This document shows, piece after piece, positions 1 to 12,347 of a stretch of DNA of 64,000 nt (positions within the stretch are counted from its first letter, which is position 1; each line of letters starts with the position of its first letter). The DNA is from Luzula sylvatica (lineage: Eukaryota; Streptophyta; Magnoliopsida; Poales; Juncaceae). The position numbers and the translations under genes are program-made. Below the pieces are notes generated by a model, which did not search any database, was not told where the DNA came from, and saw nothing but the letters and a program-made list of their open reading frames with translations. The DNA is taken from assembly GCA_946800325.1 (NCBI GenBank), contig OX326959.1:37624908-37688907 (forward strand), read 5' to 3'.

Positions 1-311
1 TGATTTGTTTTATTTAATGTTTTTATTATATTTAATTTAAAACATGACAAGTCATATTTATTTTCAATTTTTTTTAAAAGCAAAATATTTCCATTTTTAT
101 TTTGATTATTTTTGCAAAAATAAATATTTTTATTATTATATTTTTGTTTATTCTTTATGATATTTGTATTCATATATATATGTATATGTTTAACACATGA
201 TAAATGATATATTAATTCAGTCTAATTTTTTTTCCCAATTTATAGATTTAAATTTGATTAATTATAGATGGTGTTAAACAAATTTGTTAAAAAATATTAA
301 ATGAATTGATG
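1..311 (-). repeat. AT-rich repeat, inverted partner of 13823-14180
   Basis: Reverse-complementing this stretch reproduces 13823-14180 almost base for base apart from small indels and a longer TA run in the partner. It includes the shared segments 'aacaccatctataattaatc' and 'cttgtcatgttttaaattaa'. The match runs off the window start, so the full length is unknown. No coding potential is seen. It is probably a dispersed non-autonomous element in two orientations; no element ends are visible here. Confidence 0.75.
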
Positions 312-699
312 CCCCGATTACAAGAAAGGCCTACGCATTATGCCAAATATGGCACAAAATCCCCTGCATTATGCAAAAAAAAAACTGTAAAAAGAACCGC
401 TATTACTTTTGCGCACAAAGTATCAAAAATGGGATCTTTAACGTGCAATTGAATATTAAATCACATGGTCTGGTTAATTGGCTGGTTTTATGAATGTTGG
501 GCAATTGCGTATTAATTTATTGGTTTGATTTGATTTTTCATTTTTTGCATTAAATTGGTTTATCATCGTATTATTCCGTTTTAGGTTTATGAAGGACAAC
601 CTCAGAAAATGAAGTCACCAAACAAACACCACTTTATAGTTGTCCAAATATTAATATGGACTCGTCATGGAGTTGAATGTATTGTAAGGAGTATGAGAG
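312..699. other. AT-rich intergenic DNA
   Basis: No convincing ORF, RNA gene or repeat was seen in this stretch. It leads directly into the tandem array that starts near 700. Confidence 0.5.
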
Positions 700-1940
700 A
701 TTTGAAAATAGGATTTATGGAAGAACAAATACATAAATTTGAAAATAGGACTTCAGGATTTTTGGACAAGTTCTAAGACATTTTACGAGATGCATTTTAG
801 GACTTTATGATTTTTGGAATAAGTTCTAAGACATTTTGGGTGATGCATTTTAGGACTTAAGGATTTTTGGAAGAACAAATACATAAATTAGAAAATAGGA
901 CTTCAGGATTTTTGGAACAAGTTCTAAGACATTTTACGAGATGCATTTTAGGACTTTAGGATTTTTGGAATAAGTTTTAAGATATTTTAGGGAATGCATT
1001 TTAGGACTTTATGATTTTTGGAATAAGTTCTAAGACATTTTGGGTGATGCATTTTAGGACTTTAGGATTTTTGGAAGAACAAATACATAAATTTGAAAAT
1101 AGGACTTCAGGATTTTTGGAACAAGTTCTAAGACATTTTACGAGATGCATTTTAGGACTTTAGGATTTTTGGAATAAGTTTTAAGATATTTTAGGGAATG
1201 CATTTTAGGACTTTATGATTTTTGGAATAAGTTCTAAGACATTTTGGGTGATGCATTTTAAGACTTTAGGATTTTTGGAAGAACAAATACATAAATTTGA
1301 AAATAGGACTTCAGGATTTTTGGAACAAGTTCTAAGACATTTTACGAGATGCATTTTAGGACTTTAGGATTTTTGGAATAAGTTTTAAGATATTTTAGGG
1401 AATGCATTTTAGGACTTTATGATTTTTGGAATAAGTTCTAAGACATTTTGGGTGATGCATTTTAGGACTTTAGGATTTTTGGAAGAACAAATACATAAAT
1501 TTGAAAATAGGACTTCAGGATTTTTGGAACAAGTTCTAAGACATTTTACGAGATGCATTTTAGGACTTTAGGATTTTTGGAATAAGTTTTAAGATATTTT
1601 AGGGAATGCATTTTAGGACTTTCGGAATTTTGGAATAAGTTTTAAGATATTTTAGGGAATGCATTTTAGGACTTTCGGATTTTTGGAATAAGTTTTAAGA
1701 CATTTTAGGGAATGCATTTTAGGACTTTATGATTTTTGGAATAAGTTCTAAGACATTTTGGGTGATGCATTTTAGGACTTTATGATTTTTGGAATAAGTT
1801 CTAAGACATTTTAGGGGATGCATTTTAGGACTTTAGGATTTTGGAATAAGTTTTAAGATATTTTAGGGAATGCATTTTAGGACTTGAGGGTTTTTTGACT
1901 AAATTTTAAGATATTTTAGGGGAGCATTTTAAATTTAAGA
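700..1940. repeat. Tandem array with 204-bp higher-order period built from about 50-bp subunits
   Basis: The basic unit carries 'gcattttaggacttt', 'ggatttttggaataagtt' and 'taagacattttaggg' and is 53 bp where measured (1604, 1657 and 1710). A variant subunit beginning 'aagaacaaatacataaat' recurs at 721, 871, 1075, 1279 and 1483. The last four are exactly 204 bp apart, so four subunits form a higher-order unit. From about 1600 the order breaks down into plain subunits that degenerate by about 1940. It is non-coding. Confidence 0.9.
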
Positions 1941-3153
1941 ACTGAATTGTAAATTTGGCACGTTTGTAAATTTAAAGGTTGCATTATAAACTTGTAATTG
2001 GTACTCTTGTTTGAGGTTTAGAGTTTTTTTTTTTTACTTGTATGAATTTTGTTGAACATAAATGATTCAACGTTTTGAATGAATTTATATAAGCAACCAT
2101 ATGAGTTGAACATAAACTAACTCTCAGTAAGTATATGCAGGACTATTAACGAACCGAACTCGAACGAACCAAACCATGTTCGAGTTCAGTTCGAAACTTA
2201 TTGAACAATGTTCACAAAAAAAACATGAAATATGCAATTTGGATTGTGATAAGTTGGGTTAAAGATTTTAATTTAAAAGAAAATGTTCACCATATTATGG
2301 GCCAGAATGGGAACTTATTAAAAAAAAGTCACAGAAATGCAAGTGATATGAGGTCATTTATGTAGTATGAATAACCAACTAATAATTATGCAATTTGGAT
2401 GATCCTGAAACTTCGAATGGTTGGAACGGTTTGATAAATATATAGGAGAAATAAACGCAGGTAGTAATATTGTTATGAACTGTTTGAGATATTGTTATAA
2501 AAAGTAACACTAACAATAACACTAAAATACAATAAATTATAATTAAGATATTGGAGAAAATTAATTATAAACAAATGTTTATGAGTATAACTTCATCTGA
2601 TGTGACGAGATTACAAAAATACCAAAAATTTTGTGCGAGTGCCAATGCATATTCGTGGGTATTGTAAATCCAATTTACAATACTCAGGTAATATGTATTT
2701 TTTTTTTTTTTAACTTTGCTCTTGTTTTGTTTAAATATAATTTTACATATATTTTTAATAAAAGTATACTATTATTTCGCGGTTTAGTTAGTTTTCTTAT
2801 TTATTTTTAAACGTAACACTGAAAGAAAATAAATACAAATGGCGAAAAGTTTAAACGTAATGAAGACTAAGAATGAAAAATGCTTTTTTTCATCTTCCAT
2901 TAATTTGTTTGTAATGTTTTGTCATTACAAGATTCAAATATTACATTTAACTGGTAAAGAATAAATCATGTAAGGAAATATATATAAGTGCATTTGTGTC
3001 TTTGTTTATACATCATGACCCAAAAAAATATTTTATCACAATTTCTGAGTACCAGTTTTTTTTTTTGAAAAAAAAGAGTACCGGTTACAATAATCAAACA
3101 TTTCCTTTGTATATATGGACTTTATAGGTAAATTATTTTGTCCATGAAAAGTT
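1941..3153. other. AT-rich intergenic DNA with a diverged dispersed repeat
   Basis: No gene is seen. Positions about 2335-2600 resemble 14385-14600 and, more weakly, 17330-17480; all carry 'tatgcaattt' and a block near 'aataaattata..agatatt.gagaaaat'. A short hairpin lies at about 2657-2686, where 'gggtattgtaaat' is followed by its near-exact complement. Around 2145-2210 there is a 'cgaactcgaacgaacc' patch of the kind common in decayed plant repeats. Confidence 0.45.
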
Positions 3154-3158
3154 CTTGT

Positions 3159-3511
3159 TGTTGGTAATACGGAATTCGAATATGGATTTCTAATATGAAT
3201 TTCTAATAAACAAAAAACTCTCTCTTATAATTCTAATAGTCTCTTACAAGTCTTTCTCTCTTTTCTAATTGATATTTGATCTTATTTTCAATGTGATTAA
3301 TCCCTAAACATGTAAGGCCTATTTATAGGCTCCATAAACTTGCATTACAAGAAATTAAACCTTGCCTTAAAACTTATTTTCTAAATTACTTTCCTATAAT
3401 AAATCTTGCCCTATAATAATTTCCTAAATTACTTTCCTTAAAACAACTTTCCCTAACATTAATTGGGCTAATTAAACTTGATTTATTATTTCGGGCTTGG
3501 GCTTATCAACA
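3159..3511 (-). repeat. 3' LTR of the copia element
   Basis: This is a 353-bp LTR with TG...CA ends, about 98.6% identical by eye to 7545-7897. The stop codon of the polyprotein (3506-3508) lies just inside its edge. Confidence 0.95.
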
Positions 3512-6500
3512 AATTCCTCCCTTAAGCTCAAGCCTATTCTTCATCCCAATCATCGTCTTCAAGTTCTCAAACAGCGCTGTCGGAAGCGGCTTCGTGAAGA
3601 TGTCTGCTACCTGATCCTGGCTCGCCACATGAATCATTCGCATATCGCCTTTCTTCACCTGCTCTCGAATGAAATGAAAACGCACATCAATGTGCTTACT
3701 CCTCTCATGATGGACCGGATTCTTTGCTAGCTCGATTGCGGATTTATTGTCGACTCGTATCTCAGTCGCATCGTGTTGCGTCATCTTCAACTCGTGCAAC
3801 AAGTTCCTTAACCATGTCGCATGGCACACCCACCACGATGCTGCCACGTATTCCGCCTCGCACGTCGATAGCGTCACTATTGGCTGTTTCTTCGAAAGCC
3901 ACGTAAACGCAGTATCTCCCATGTAAAACACATAACCTGCTGTGCTTTTTCGATCGTCAACATCTCCACACCAATCACTGTCCGAGTAGCCCACCAGCTT
4001 GTATTCGTCCGTCCTCGAGTAATATAGCCCGAGTGATTCTGTACCTCGAATGTACCGAAGAATCCTTTTTATCGCTTTCCAGTGTGAATGTCTCGGTTCC
4101 TCCATGAATCGACTCACCACCCCAACACTATACGCAATGTCGGGCCTAGTACAAGTAAGGTACCGCAAGCTCCCAACCAAACTTCGAAATTTGCTCGGAT
4201 CAACTCTGTCTCCTCCCTCAAATTTAGAGAGTTTCGCACCGAGCTCCATCGGGGTCGCCACTGGGTTGCTGTCCTCCATCTTGTACCTCTTCAGGATATC
4301 CTTCGCGTATGCCTCCTGCGATACAAAAATTCCTGACTCGCCTTGTTTAACTTCGAGGCCAAGGAAGTATTTCATCAGACCCAAATCTGTCATCTCGAAT
4401 TCTCGCGTCATCGCTTCTTTGAATTCCTTCGCCATCTTTTCATTACTCCCCATGAAAATCAGATCATCAACATAGAGAGCAACAAACAACACATCTTTTT
4501 CCTTCTTCCTCACGTACAATGCATGCTCGTATGGGCACTGTACAAATCCGGTCTTCTTGAAGTATGTGTCGATTCGGGTATTCCATGCTCGAGGTGCCTG
4601 TTTGAGCCCGTACAACGCCTTTCTCAACTTCAACACCTTTCCTTATTTTCCAGCTTTCACGTAACCAGGTGGTTGCTCGACATAGACTTCTTCTTCGAGC
4701 ACGCCATTCAGAAATGCTGATTTCACGTCCATCTGATAGATCGGCCACTTGAATTGAGCTGCTTGAGATATGAGAAGTCGGATCGTCTCCATTCTCGCAA
4801 CAGGAGCGAAAACCTCGTCGTAATCAATACCGGCCTGTTGCCGATATCCCTTCGCCACCAATCGAGCCTTGTACCTTTCGATCTCGCCTTGAGCATTCAT
4901 CTTCTTTTTGTACACCCACTTGACTCCTATGGGTCTGCATCCTTTTGGTAACTCGACCAAGTCCCACGTCTTGTTTTTCTCGATAGCCCCAATCTCTTCA
5001 TCCATCGCGGCTTGCCATTTCTTGTTTCTCACGGCTTCTTCAAAGGAAATATTCTCCGCATCTGCCAAAAGACAAACAAGATGTACCTCACTAGTTGCAT
5101 CATACAACTCTCGTAAGCTCCTCGTGCGTGTCTGTCTCGGCTCGTCTTCATCATCAGGTAATTCGGGGCTAGTCGGTACAACAATTGAGGATTCTTCTTT
5201 CTCAGACTCTTCTGACTCGGCCTCCTCATTTTCCATCTCACACTTCTTATTCCAGTCCTATGCGCTCTTCTCATTCACATGGACATCTCGGCTCACCACA
5301 ACTTTTCTTTCAATCGGGTCGTACAACTTGTATGCCTTCGTTTTCTCGTCATATCCAATGAACACGAACTTCTTGCTTTTATCATCGAGCTTCGTCCTCC
5401 TTTGATCTGGTACATGTGCATACGCCACACTTCCGAACACATTGAAATGCGACACCGTCGGTTTCATGCCGCTCCATGCTTCTTGAGGTGTTTTCTCGCC
5501 TAATTTCGCATGAGGACATCGATTTTGTACATACGCCGCACACTGTACCGCCTCGGCCCAAAATTCTTTTGGCACTCCTTTGCTCTTCAACATCGATCGA
5601 ACCATGTCGAGAATGGTCCGGTTCTTCCTCTCGGCCACACCATTTTGCTGAGGCGAGTATGGCGCAGTCAAGAATCTCTTAATCCCTTGCTCCTCATAAA
5701 AGCTCGTAAATGCGGTTGACGTGTACTCACCGCCTCTATCTGACCGCAAAGCTTTGATGTATCGCCCGGTCATCTTCTCGACAAGCACCTTGAACCTCTT
5801 GAACACTTCGAATGCCTCAGATTTTTCCTTCAAAAAATAAACCCAGGTCCTCCTAGTGTAATCATCAACGAATGTAATAAAATACCTTTTCTCACTGAAC
5901 GATTTCGGTGTGATCGGACCACAAATGTCGGTGTGCACCAGCTCGAGAGGGTTTGCTGCTTCATATTTTGTCTTCTTCTGAAATGGGACTCTTGCATGTT
6001 TACCGAGTACGCAACCTTCGCAAAATCTGCTCGTGTAGTCCATATCTGGCAGACCGTGCACCATGTCCTTCTTTGCCAACTCTCGCAAGCCTCCATAGTG
6101 CAAGTGTCCAAACCGCAAATGCCAGAGCCGAGCTTTATCCTCTATGTCGACTCGTAAGCACATTCTCTGCACACTTCTCAGGTTGAGCTTGAACATTCGA
6201 TTCTTCGCCATCTCAACACGCGCAACTAATTGACCTTGCTTGTCCTTCAGCTGCATCGTTCGATCTTTCATGAAGACCGAGTATCCTTTCTCCAATAGTT
6301 GCCCCATGCTGATTATGTTGCTCTTCATCTCAGGCACGTAATAGACATTTTCGATATGTCCTTCTTTACCATCCTTTTGATAGAATCGAATTTTACCTTT
6401 ACCCTTTACTTGGACCTTTGACGCATCTCCAAATGACACGTGTCCATTGTCTAGCTCCTTCATCTCTAAGAAAAGGTGTTTGTGCCCGCACATGTGGTTG

Positions 6501-7528
6501 CTTGCGCCGGTGTCGAGGTACCAGATCGTATCGCTCTCCGATGTGGTGTCTTTGTGAGCCATCATGAGAACACCATCATTTGCCTCCTTCTCTACTAGGT
6601 TGGCATTTTCTTTTACCTTTTTCTCGGACCAGCACTCCTTCGCGTAGTGTCCAGGCTTGCCGCAGTTGTAACACTCGACACTTGCTCGACTCAACCAGCT
6701 TCCTCGTCCACGACCTCGTCCTCGGCCGCGCCAATTTTGCTGATTCGGTTGCTTCTTTTCTTCGGAATTATAGTTTTCGCCTCTGCCTCGACCACCAAAT
6801 CGACCTCCACGGCCGCGTCCTCTTCCTCGATTGTTCTCAGCGTACATCGCCTTGTCTTCATCTATGGTCGTCTTGACTTGCAGAGCTTCTTGGTGTGCCT
6901 CGTTCTCCTTCTTTTTCTTTCGCTGCTCGTGTGCCTCGAGTGAACCTGCCAATTCATCAACGGTCATTTGATCTAAATCTTTCGACTCTTCAATAGCGCA
7001 CACCACGTTTTCGAACTTCTCGGTCAGAGATCGTAGAATCTTCTCAACAACTCTTGCGTCGGTTAGAGCTTCTCCGTTGCCCTTTAACTGATTCGCCACT
7101 GCTTGTACACGCGAGATGTAGTCGGATACTCCTTCTGATTCCTTCATCTTCATGGACTCCAATTCGCCTCGCAAAGTCTGAAGCCTTACTTGCTTCACTC
7201 GGTCGGCACCCTTGAACACCCTCTCCAAAGTGTCCCATGCTTCCTTCGAAGTTTTCGCGCCGGCAATCTTCTGAAAACCCGACTCGTCTACGGCTTGGTA
7301 CAGCAGGTACATGGCGGTCTTGTCCTTCACTCGTTTCTCTTTCATTGCTTTCAACTGGTTTACCGTCTGCTCCGTTTCGGCAACCAGTTCCACGTAGCCA
7401 GTTTCGACTATCTCCCAAACATCTTGCGCACCGAGTAACGTCCGCATCTGGATATTCCATACTTCGTAATTCGTCTTCGTCAACTGCGGTAGCGGTATAT
7501 GGCCAAAAACACTCCCAGAACTCGCCAT
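3506..7528 (-). pseudogene. copia gag-pol polyprotein with two in-frame stops
   Basis: One frame runs from the ATG at 7528 to the stop at 3506, about 1,340 codons and normal for copia. Visible in order are: gag; an RG-rich segment and a CCHC knuckle (C-Y-N-C...H...C) near residue 285; the protease D-T-G-A near 336; the integrase zinc region and DDE core (D-I-C-G near 532, then D-R-G-G-E-Y and Q-Q-N-G-V-A-E-R); reverse transcriptase with Y-V-D-D near 4465-4475; and RNase H ending in T-K-P-L-P. An amber codon at 5258-5260 separates integrase from the RT part. An ochre codon at 4643-4645 cuts RT after its first part. No frameshift was noticed, which fits recent insertion followed by point mutation. 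A functional polyprotein is not expected from this copy. Confidence 0.93.
3512..3525 (-). promoter_or_regulatory. Polypurine tract of the copia element
   Basis: A purine-rich minus-strand run (aagggaggaa) abuts the 3' LTR. This is the expected site for plus-strand priming. Confidence 0.8.
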
Positions 7529-7529
7529 C

Positions 7530-7541
7530 GCTCTGATGCCA
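7530..7541 (-). promoter_or_regulatory. Primer binding site (tRNA-iMet type)
   Basis: Immediately inside the 5' LTR the minus strand reads TGGCATCAGAGC. This differs at one base from the TGGTATCAGAGC sequence used by many plant copia elements to pair with the 3' end of initiator methionine tRNA. The gag ATG follows within a few bases. Confidence 0.85.
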
Positions 7542-7544
7542 ATT

Positions 7545-7897
7545 TGTTGGTAATACGGAATTCGAATATGAATTTCTAATAGGAATTTCTAATAAACAAA
7601 AAACTCTCTCTTATAATTCTAATAGTCTCTTACAAGTCTTTCTCTCTTTTCTAATTGATATTTGATCTTATTTTCAATGTGATTAATCCCTAAACATGTA
7701 AGGCCTATTTATAGGCTCCATAAACTTGCATTACAAGGAATTAAACCTTGCCTTAAAACTTATTTCATAAATTACTTTCCTATAATAAATCTTGCCCTAT
7801 AATAATTTCCTAAATTACTTTCCTTAAAACAACTTTCCCTAACATTAATTGGGCTAATTAAACTTGATTTATTATTTCGGGCTTGGGCTTATCAACA
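7545..7897 (-). repeat. 5' LTR of the copia element
   Basis: This is the upstream LTR in the element's own orientation. It has TG...CA ends and a TATA box, and is followed inward by the primer binding site. It is 353 bp, the same length as the downstream LTR. Confidence 0.95.
7706..7713 (-). promoter_or_regulatory. TATA box of the retrotransposon LTR promoter
   Basis: The minus strand reads TATAAATA inside the palindromic context 'ggcctatttataggc'. It lies within the 5' LTR, where a copia promoter is expected. The same box is in the other LTR near 3320. Function is inferred from position and consensus. Confidence 0.6.
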
Positions 7898-7902
7898 CTT
7901 GT

Positions 7903-8379
7903 TGTAAGTAGAAAACAGAAGAGGTGAAACACAAAGAATCGCAAAGAGATTATTCATGCTCATATGTTGCTAAGCATGATACAAAATCTATAGCACTTAC
8001 ATTTTACCAACACAAAAACAAACCTAAATTACAAATATGAACAAAAACTGAAACGAAACAAACACAGAGCAAAAACACATGATCCTTTGAAAAATTCTAA
8101 CAGCAAAAGAGGGGATTCATGCTCATATATCTCCGAGCAAGACGCAAAATATGCGAAACCCACACACTGCGTGTTCAAAAAACAAACCTCGAAAAAATCG
8201 CAAAGAAGAATAAACACGACTAAAAACAGATACAAAGGAAATTATGCGGCCAAAAGAAAGCAAAATGGATATAGGTACTCATATATCGGCAACATTACGG
8301 ACAATGACCCTTTTGTCAGCCCAATATAAGAAGCAGGAAAGAAAAACTGGAACCAAGCAGAAAACAGGCAAAGAAAATT
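7903..8379. other. Non-coding DNA with a degenerate internal duplication
   Basis: Two stretches (about 7945-8000 and 8105-8165) share 'attcatgctcatat' followed by similar text, suggesting an old tandem duplication. The open frames here have low-complexity composition and no recognisable domain. Confidence 0.35.
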
Positions 8380-9300
8380 GAAAATAACCACATCTATGAT
8401 ATAAAAAAATTTCAAAACTAATCCAAAACTGATTTTAAAAATTCGGTACCAATGAATTTTGAAAGTCCCGTATTTTGAACGGCACAAAAATTGAGACAAA
8501 ATCATTGGGTTTTAAAAACCGGGTGCATAATTCAATTCATTAAATAAATATGTGACTCCAGATTTTACCATCAAAATTTTCATGTACTAGTTAACATATA
8601 CAATTAACATGATAATTAACATATGTAATGTATTTTATTTATTAATCAAAATTTAATTGAAACTAATTTGAATTTATAGATTTGAATTAATATATAAGTT
8701 AATTTTTAGTTATGTATTTGTGTATTTATAAACTGATTAAGTGTGTTAATTATAATGTAGGGAATTTGGTGGTAAATTATTGGTACAAATTAAAATCTCC
8801 CTTTAGTACTGCCCTCTCACGACGCTCTGTGCATGCAGCAAATAAAGGGCAATGCAATTTTACTTGGTCCCAAGATTTCACCAAAACATTGTTATATTCT
8901 ATTTAACACACATATCAAGCAAGGTAACTCAAAATTATATAATTAAAAATTCATTTATATTAATTCAAATCTATAAATTCAAATTAGATTTAATTAGATT
9001 TCAATTAACAAATAATTATATTATATATGTTAATTATTACGTTAATTAAATTTGTTAATAGAACATGAAAGATTTGATGATAAATTTTGGAATCACGTAT
9101 TTCTTTAATGAATTGAATTATGTACCTGGTTTTTAAAACCCGGTGATTTTGTCTCAATTTTAGTGCCGTCCAAAATATTACATTTATGTTAATTAGTCCA
9201 TAGAGTTTTTGAAATTCGGTAGTATCGGATTTTAAAAATCAGCTTTAGATTAGTTTTGAATTTTTTTTCAAAAACACATTATTTTTTGAATTTTTTTTGC
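8380..9300. mobile_element. Long foldback element (MITE-like)
   Basis: Left arm 8380-8830 and right arm 8830-9300 are inverted copies of each other. Clear pairs are 'gaattgaattatg' with 'cataattcaattc', and 'gattttgtctcaattt' with 'aaattgagacaaaatc'. The complementarity continues almost to a centre near 8830, leaving very little unique loop. No transposase frame is present. Ends and target duplication were not resolved. It is probably a non-autonomous DNA transposon or a foldback remnant. Confidence 0.7.
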
Positions 9301-10500
9301 ACAGAGGGTTACATGCAGAAATGCTCCCCAAAATTGTAGCTTGACGGCTCGTTCAAAGAGGAAAAGCTTATATATATTTCCTAGAGCAAGGATCCAAACA
9401 GCTCAAACAACGATAAGCACCCAAGAGCAAGGTCCACAACACTGAGAGCAGGAACCAAAAAATGTAGCACCGACTCAATTTTCACCACACAATCCAGAAG
9501 GATGGGATAAAAATCACACGGCTAAGATTGAACTATGGAAAAATCAAATCCTGGACAAGTACAACAACCATGCAAGATCGGTTCGCAAAAGAATAGTAGA
9601 GAATAAACTGCAGAAGTAGTAAAACATAAGTAACATTTTTACAAAATGGTCACGTGGATCATTGTAAATAAAGAAATTTACTTAGCAAAAAATATATAGA
9701 ATTATATAAGCTAAGATTGTATTTTACAATAATATTTTTCTGAAATTATACAATAATATATATTTTTAATGGTTTATATATTTTATATATTATTTCATCT
9801 GCCAAAATGGTTTTATGTATTATTTATATAGTTCACAATAAAAAAAAATTTAATTATAAATACATTTTGTATTTTATTTCATATATGTTTTTAAATAATA
9901 AGCAACACAAATTGTATATACAACAAACCACAGAAAATTCAGCAAAAAAAATAAAACCAAGCAGCTTACGTGGCTGCATGAGAGAAGAAAAAATCCCCCA
10001 AAAATAGACATAAAAAATAAATAAATATGTTTCTAATTTATCCTTGGAATTAAGTAAGGAAAGCTTTCGGCCCTGTTCGGACTCATAGTTTTGATGGCAA
10101 GTTTTGGATAAATGTTTAGTTTCCAATTACTCCTAAAATGTGCTGTTCGGACATCAAAAAATAATATGTGAATTTGGGCTTAGGAATGCTAGGATTAGAG
10201 GAAAACAAGCCTTTTGCTTGAGTTTTGAAAAATCGAATCGGATTGGTTTTTTCCAAGGAAAGGAGAGAGAAAATATTGTGATCATAATTTGTTTCGCATG
10301 TGTTTATTTTCATAGATTTGAACTTAATTATTAGTAATTTGGTAATAATTATTTAGTCGATAAAATTTAACATATTTTTTATTTGCCATGAATGGTATTA
10401 TTTTGGTATTATCTCGGAACAGATTTTTTTAGAGAGACAAAAGAATATAGTATGAATGACTAATATAATAATAAAATTGATTCATCCATTGTTTTGAAGA
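9301..10500. other. AT-rich non-coding DNA with a possible MITE end
   Basis: No gene is recognised. Around 10070-10160 'ctgttcggac' occurs twice flanking a short segment, similar to the terminal motifs of hAT-like MITEs, but no element could be delimited. Confidence 0.3.
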
Positions 10501-10519
10501 GAGACGACGACATCTAAGC

Positions 10520-10806
10520 TTATTCAAGTCTTGTTTTGAGTTTTTTCATGCATTAATTTTATTTACATTACTTAATTAATTATTAAATTAATTTATGTAA
10601 TTACTTTATTTATTTAATTTAAAAATCTCAAGTTATTTATATATTTCAATTTGTTTGTTTATTTAATTAGTTTAATTTAATATAATATAATTCAAAAGAA
10701 TAAGTATTCTTTAGATATCGGATACAGTATTTGTATCCTTATTCGTACTAAATATCGGATACTGTATTCATATTCGTATCGGATACCAGATACTGCATTC
10801 GTATCC

Positions 10807-10839
<33 letters not shown>

Positions 10840-11290
10840 TGTATTTAGCAATTATTAATAACAACAACAACAACAACAACACTATATAGGATATATAATA
10901 ATAATAATAATATATTTAGAAAATAATACTAATAAAATAATAATAATATATTGTATTTAGCAATTAATAATAATAATAATAATATCGGTATGATTTAAAA
11001 TATACTAATTTTAAATTATTGGTATGATTTAGTTATGTTAAATAATTATAATATTTTGATATGATTAAAAAATAAATATGATAGTTACAGAATTTCATAA
11101 GAAATACTACAATTTTAAAATATTTTATTCATTTCTAATCCTATGATTTTCATCAAACACCTTTTAAATATCCTATCATGGTAGTTTTTGCATATTCCTG
11201 CTATCATACTTTTTTGATATTCATATATTGGTTTTCTGCAACTACTAGTTTCCTGCTACTATACAAAACTGTCCTAGCAGGTAAGTTTTC
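10520..11290. repeat. Dispersed AT-rich repeat, copy 1, with GGATAC-type and AAT repeats
   Basis: This matches 11560-12620 in order: 'ttcatgcat.aatttttattt', a block of cgtatcc/ggatac repeats, AAT and AAC microsatellites, 'gtatttagcaatta', 'tttcatcaaaca.cttttaaa' and 'gatattcatatattg'. The two copies lie in direct orientation about 1 kb apart and are well diverged. No coding frame is seen. Confidence 0.7.
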
Positions 11291-11559
11291 ATCCATGGAT
11301 TGGATAGTAAATTATGGTTTGACTTTATTTTTTTGTAGGTGTTCGGTGGCATATTAGGAATTATAGTTTTCACATCTCAAAACTCATAAATACTATCTTA
11401 AATACATGAAAAACCTAGAATAACGAAACTTACCTCCAACTAGATTTTTGGAGAGCAAACAAAACAACATGTATTATTTTATTTTATTTATTTATTCTTC
11501 CAACATGTATCATTGATAAGAGTATATCATTAATCTAACTTTCATGAATTATGTTATTT

Positions 11560-12143
11560 TTCATGCATAATTTTTATTTGCATTATTTAATTAACTAAAT
11601 TTAATTATTTAATTTAACTATCATGTTTTATTTATTATTTAATTTAATTTGAACAAATAAGTATTTTCTTAATTGACGTAGTTTTCCCACATTTATTCGT
11701 ATCCGGTATCGTATTCGTATCTGTATCTGTATCCGTATTAGTGGATACTGTATTATTATCCGTATTTGTTAAAACCGTATTCGTATCTGTATATGTACCC
11801 CTATTAGTGGATACTGTATTATTATCTGTATTTGTCGAAAACTGTATTCGTATTAGAAACCGGATATCCGATACCGTATACGTATTTGTATCTGTATTCA
11901 TATCATATATCGGATACTGGATATCGTATTTGTATCCATATTAAAAAATAATATTCTCTAAAATTTAGTTGTATTAAAAATAATATTCTCTAAAAATTTG
12001 TTGTATCGAAAAAATAATATTTTCTTAAATTTTGTTGTATTAAAAAATAATATTCTCTAAAAATTAGTTGTATTAATAAGAAATCGGATATGGGATACCG
12101 GATAACGTATTTATATCCGTATTCTCAATGGTAATAATGTATT

Positions 12144-12187
<44 letters not shown>

Positions 12188-12308
12188 CAACAACAACAAT
12201 GATGACGATGGTGATGTATTTAGCAATTAATAATAATAATAATATAATAATAATTGTAATCAGAAATAATTATTGCAATAATAATTATTATTATAATAAT
12301 AATGATAC

Positions 12309-12347
<39 letters not shown>

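Larger units (their letters stand above)
3159..7897 (-). mobile_element. Complete Ty1/copia LTR retrotransposon
   Basis: Two 353-bp LTRs, each starting TG and ending CA, flank an internal region with gag, protease, integrase, reverse transcriptase and RNase H in copia order, read on the minus strand. The 5-bp sequence 'cttgt' occurs immediately before the element (3154-3158) and immediately after it (7898-7902), a perfect target-site duplication. By eye the LTRs differ at 5 of 353 positions (about 1.4%), so the insertion is recent. The coding frame is broken only by two in-frame stops, so the copy is probably non-autonomous now. Its structural parts are otherwise complete and could be mobilised in trans. 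Confidence 0.96.

Noticed and set aside
11644..11944. Asn/Thr-rich open frame at 11901-11644 (minus) and its plus-strand shadow
   Set aside because: Both are translations of the GGATAC/cgtatcc microsatellite.
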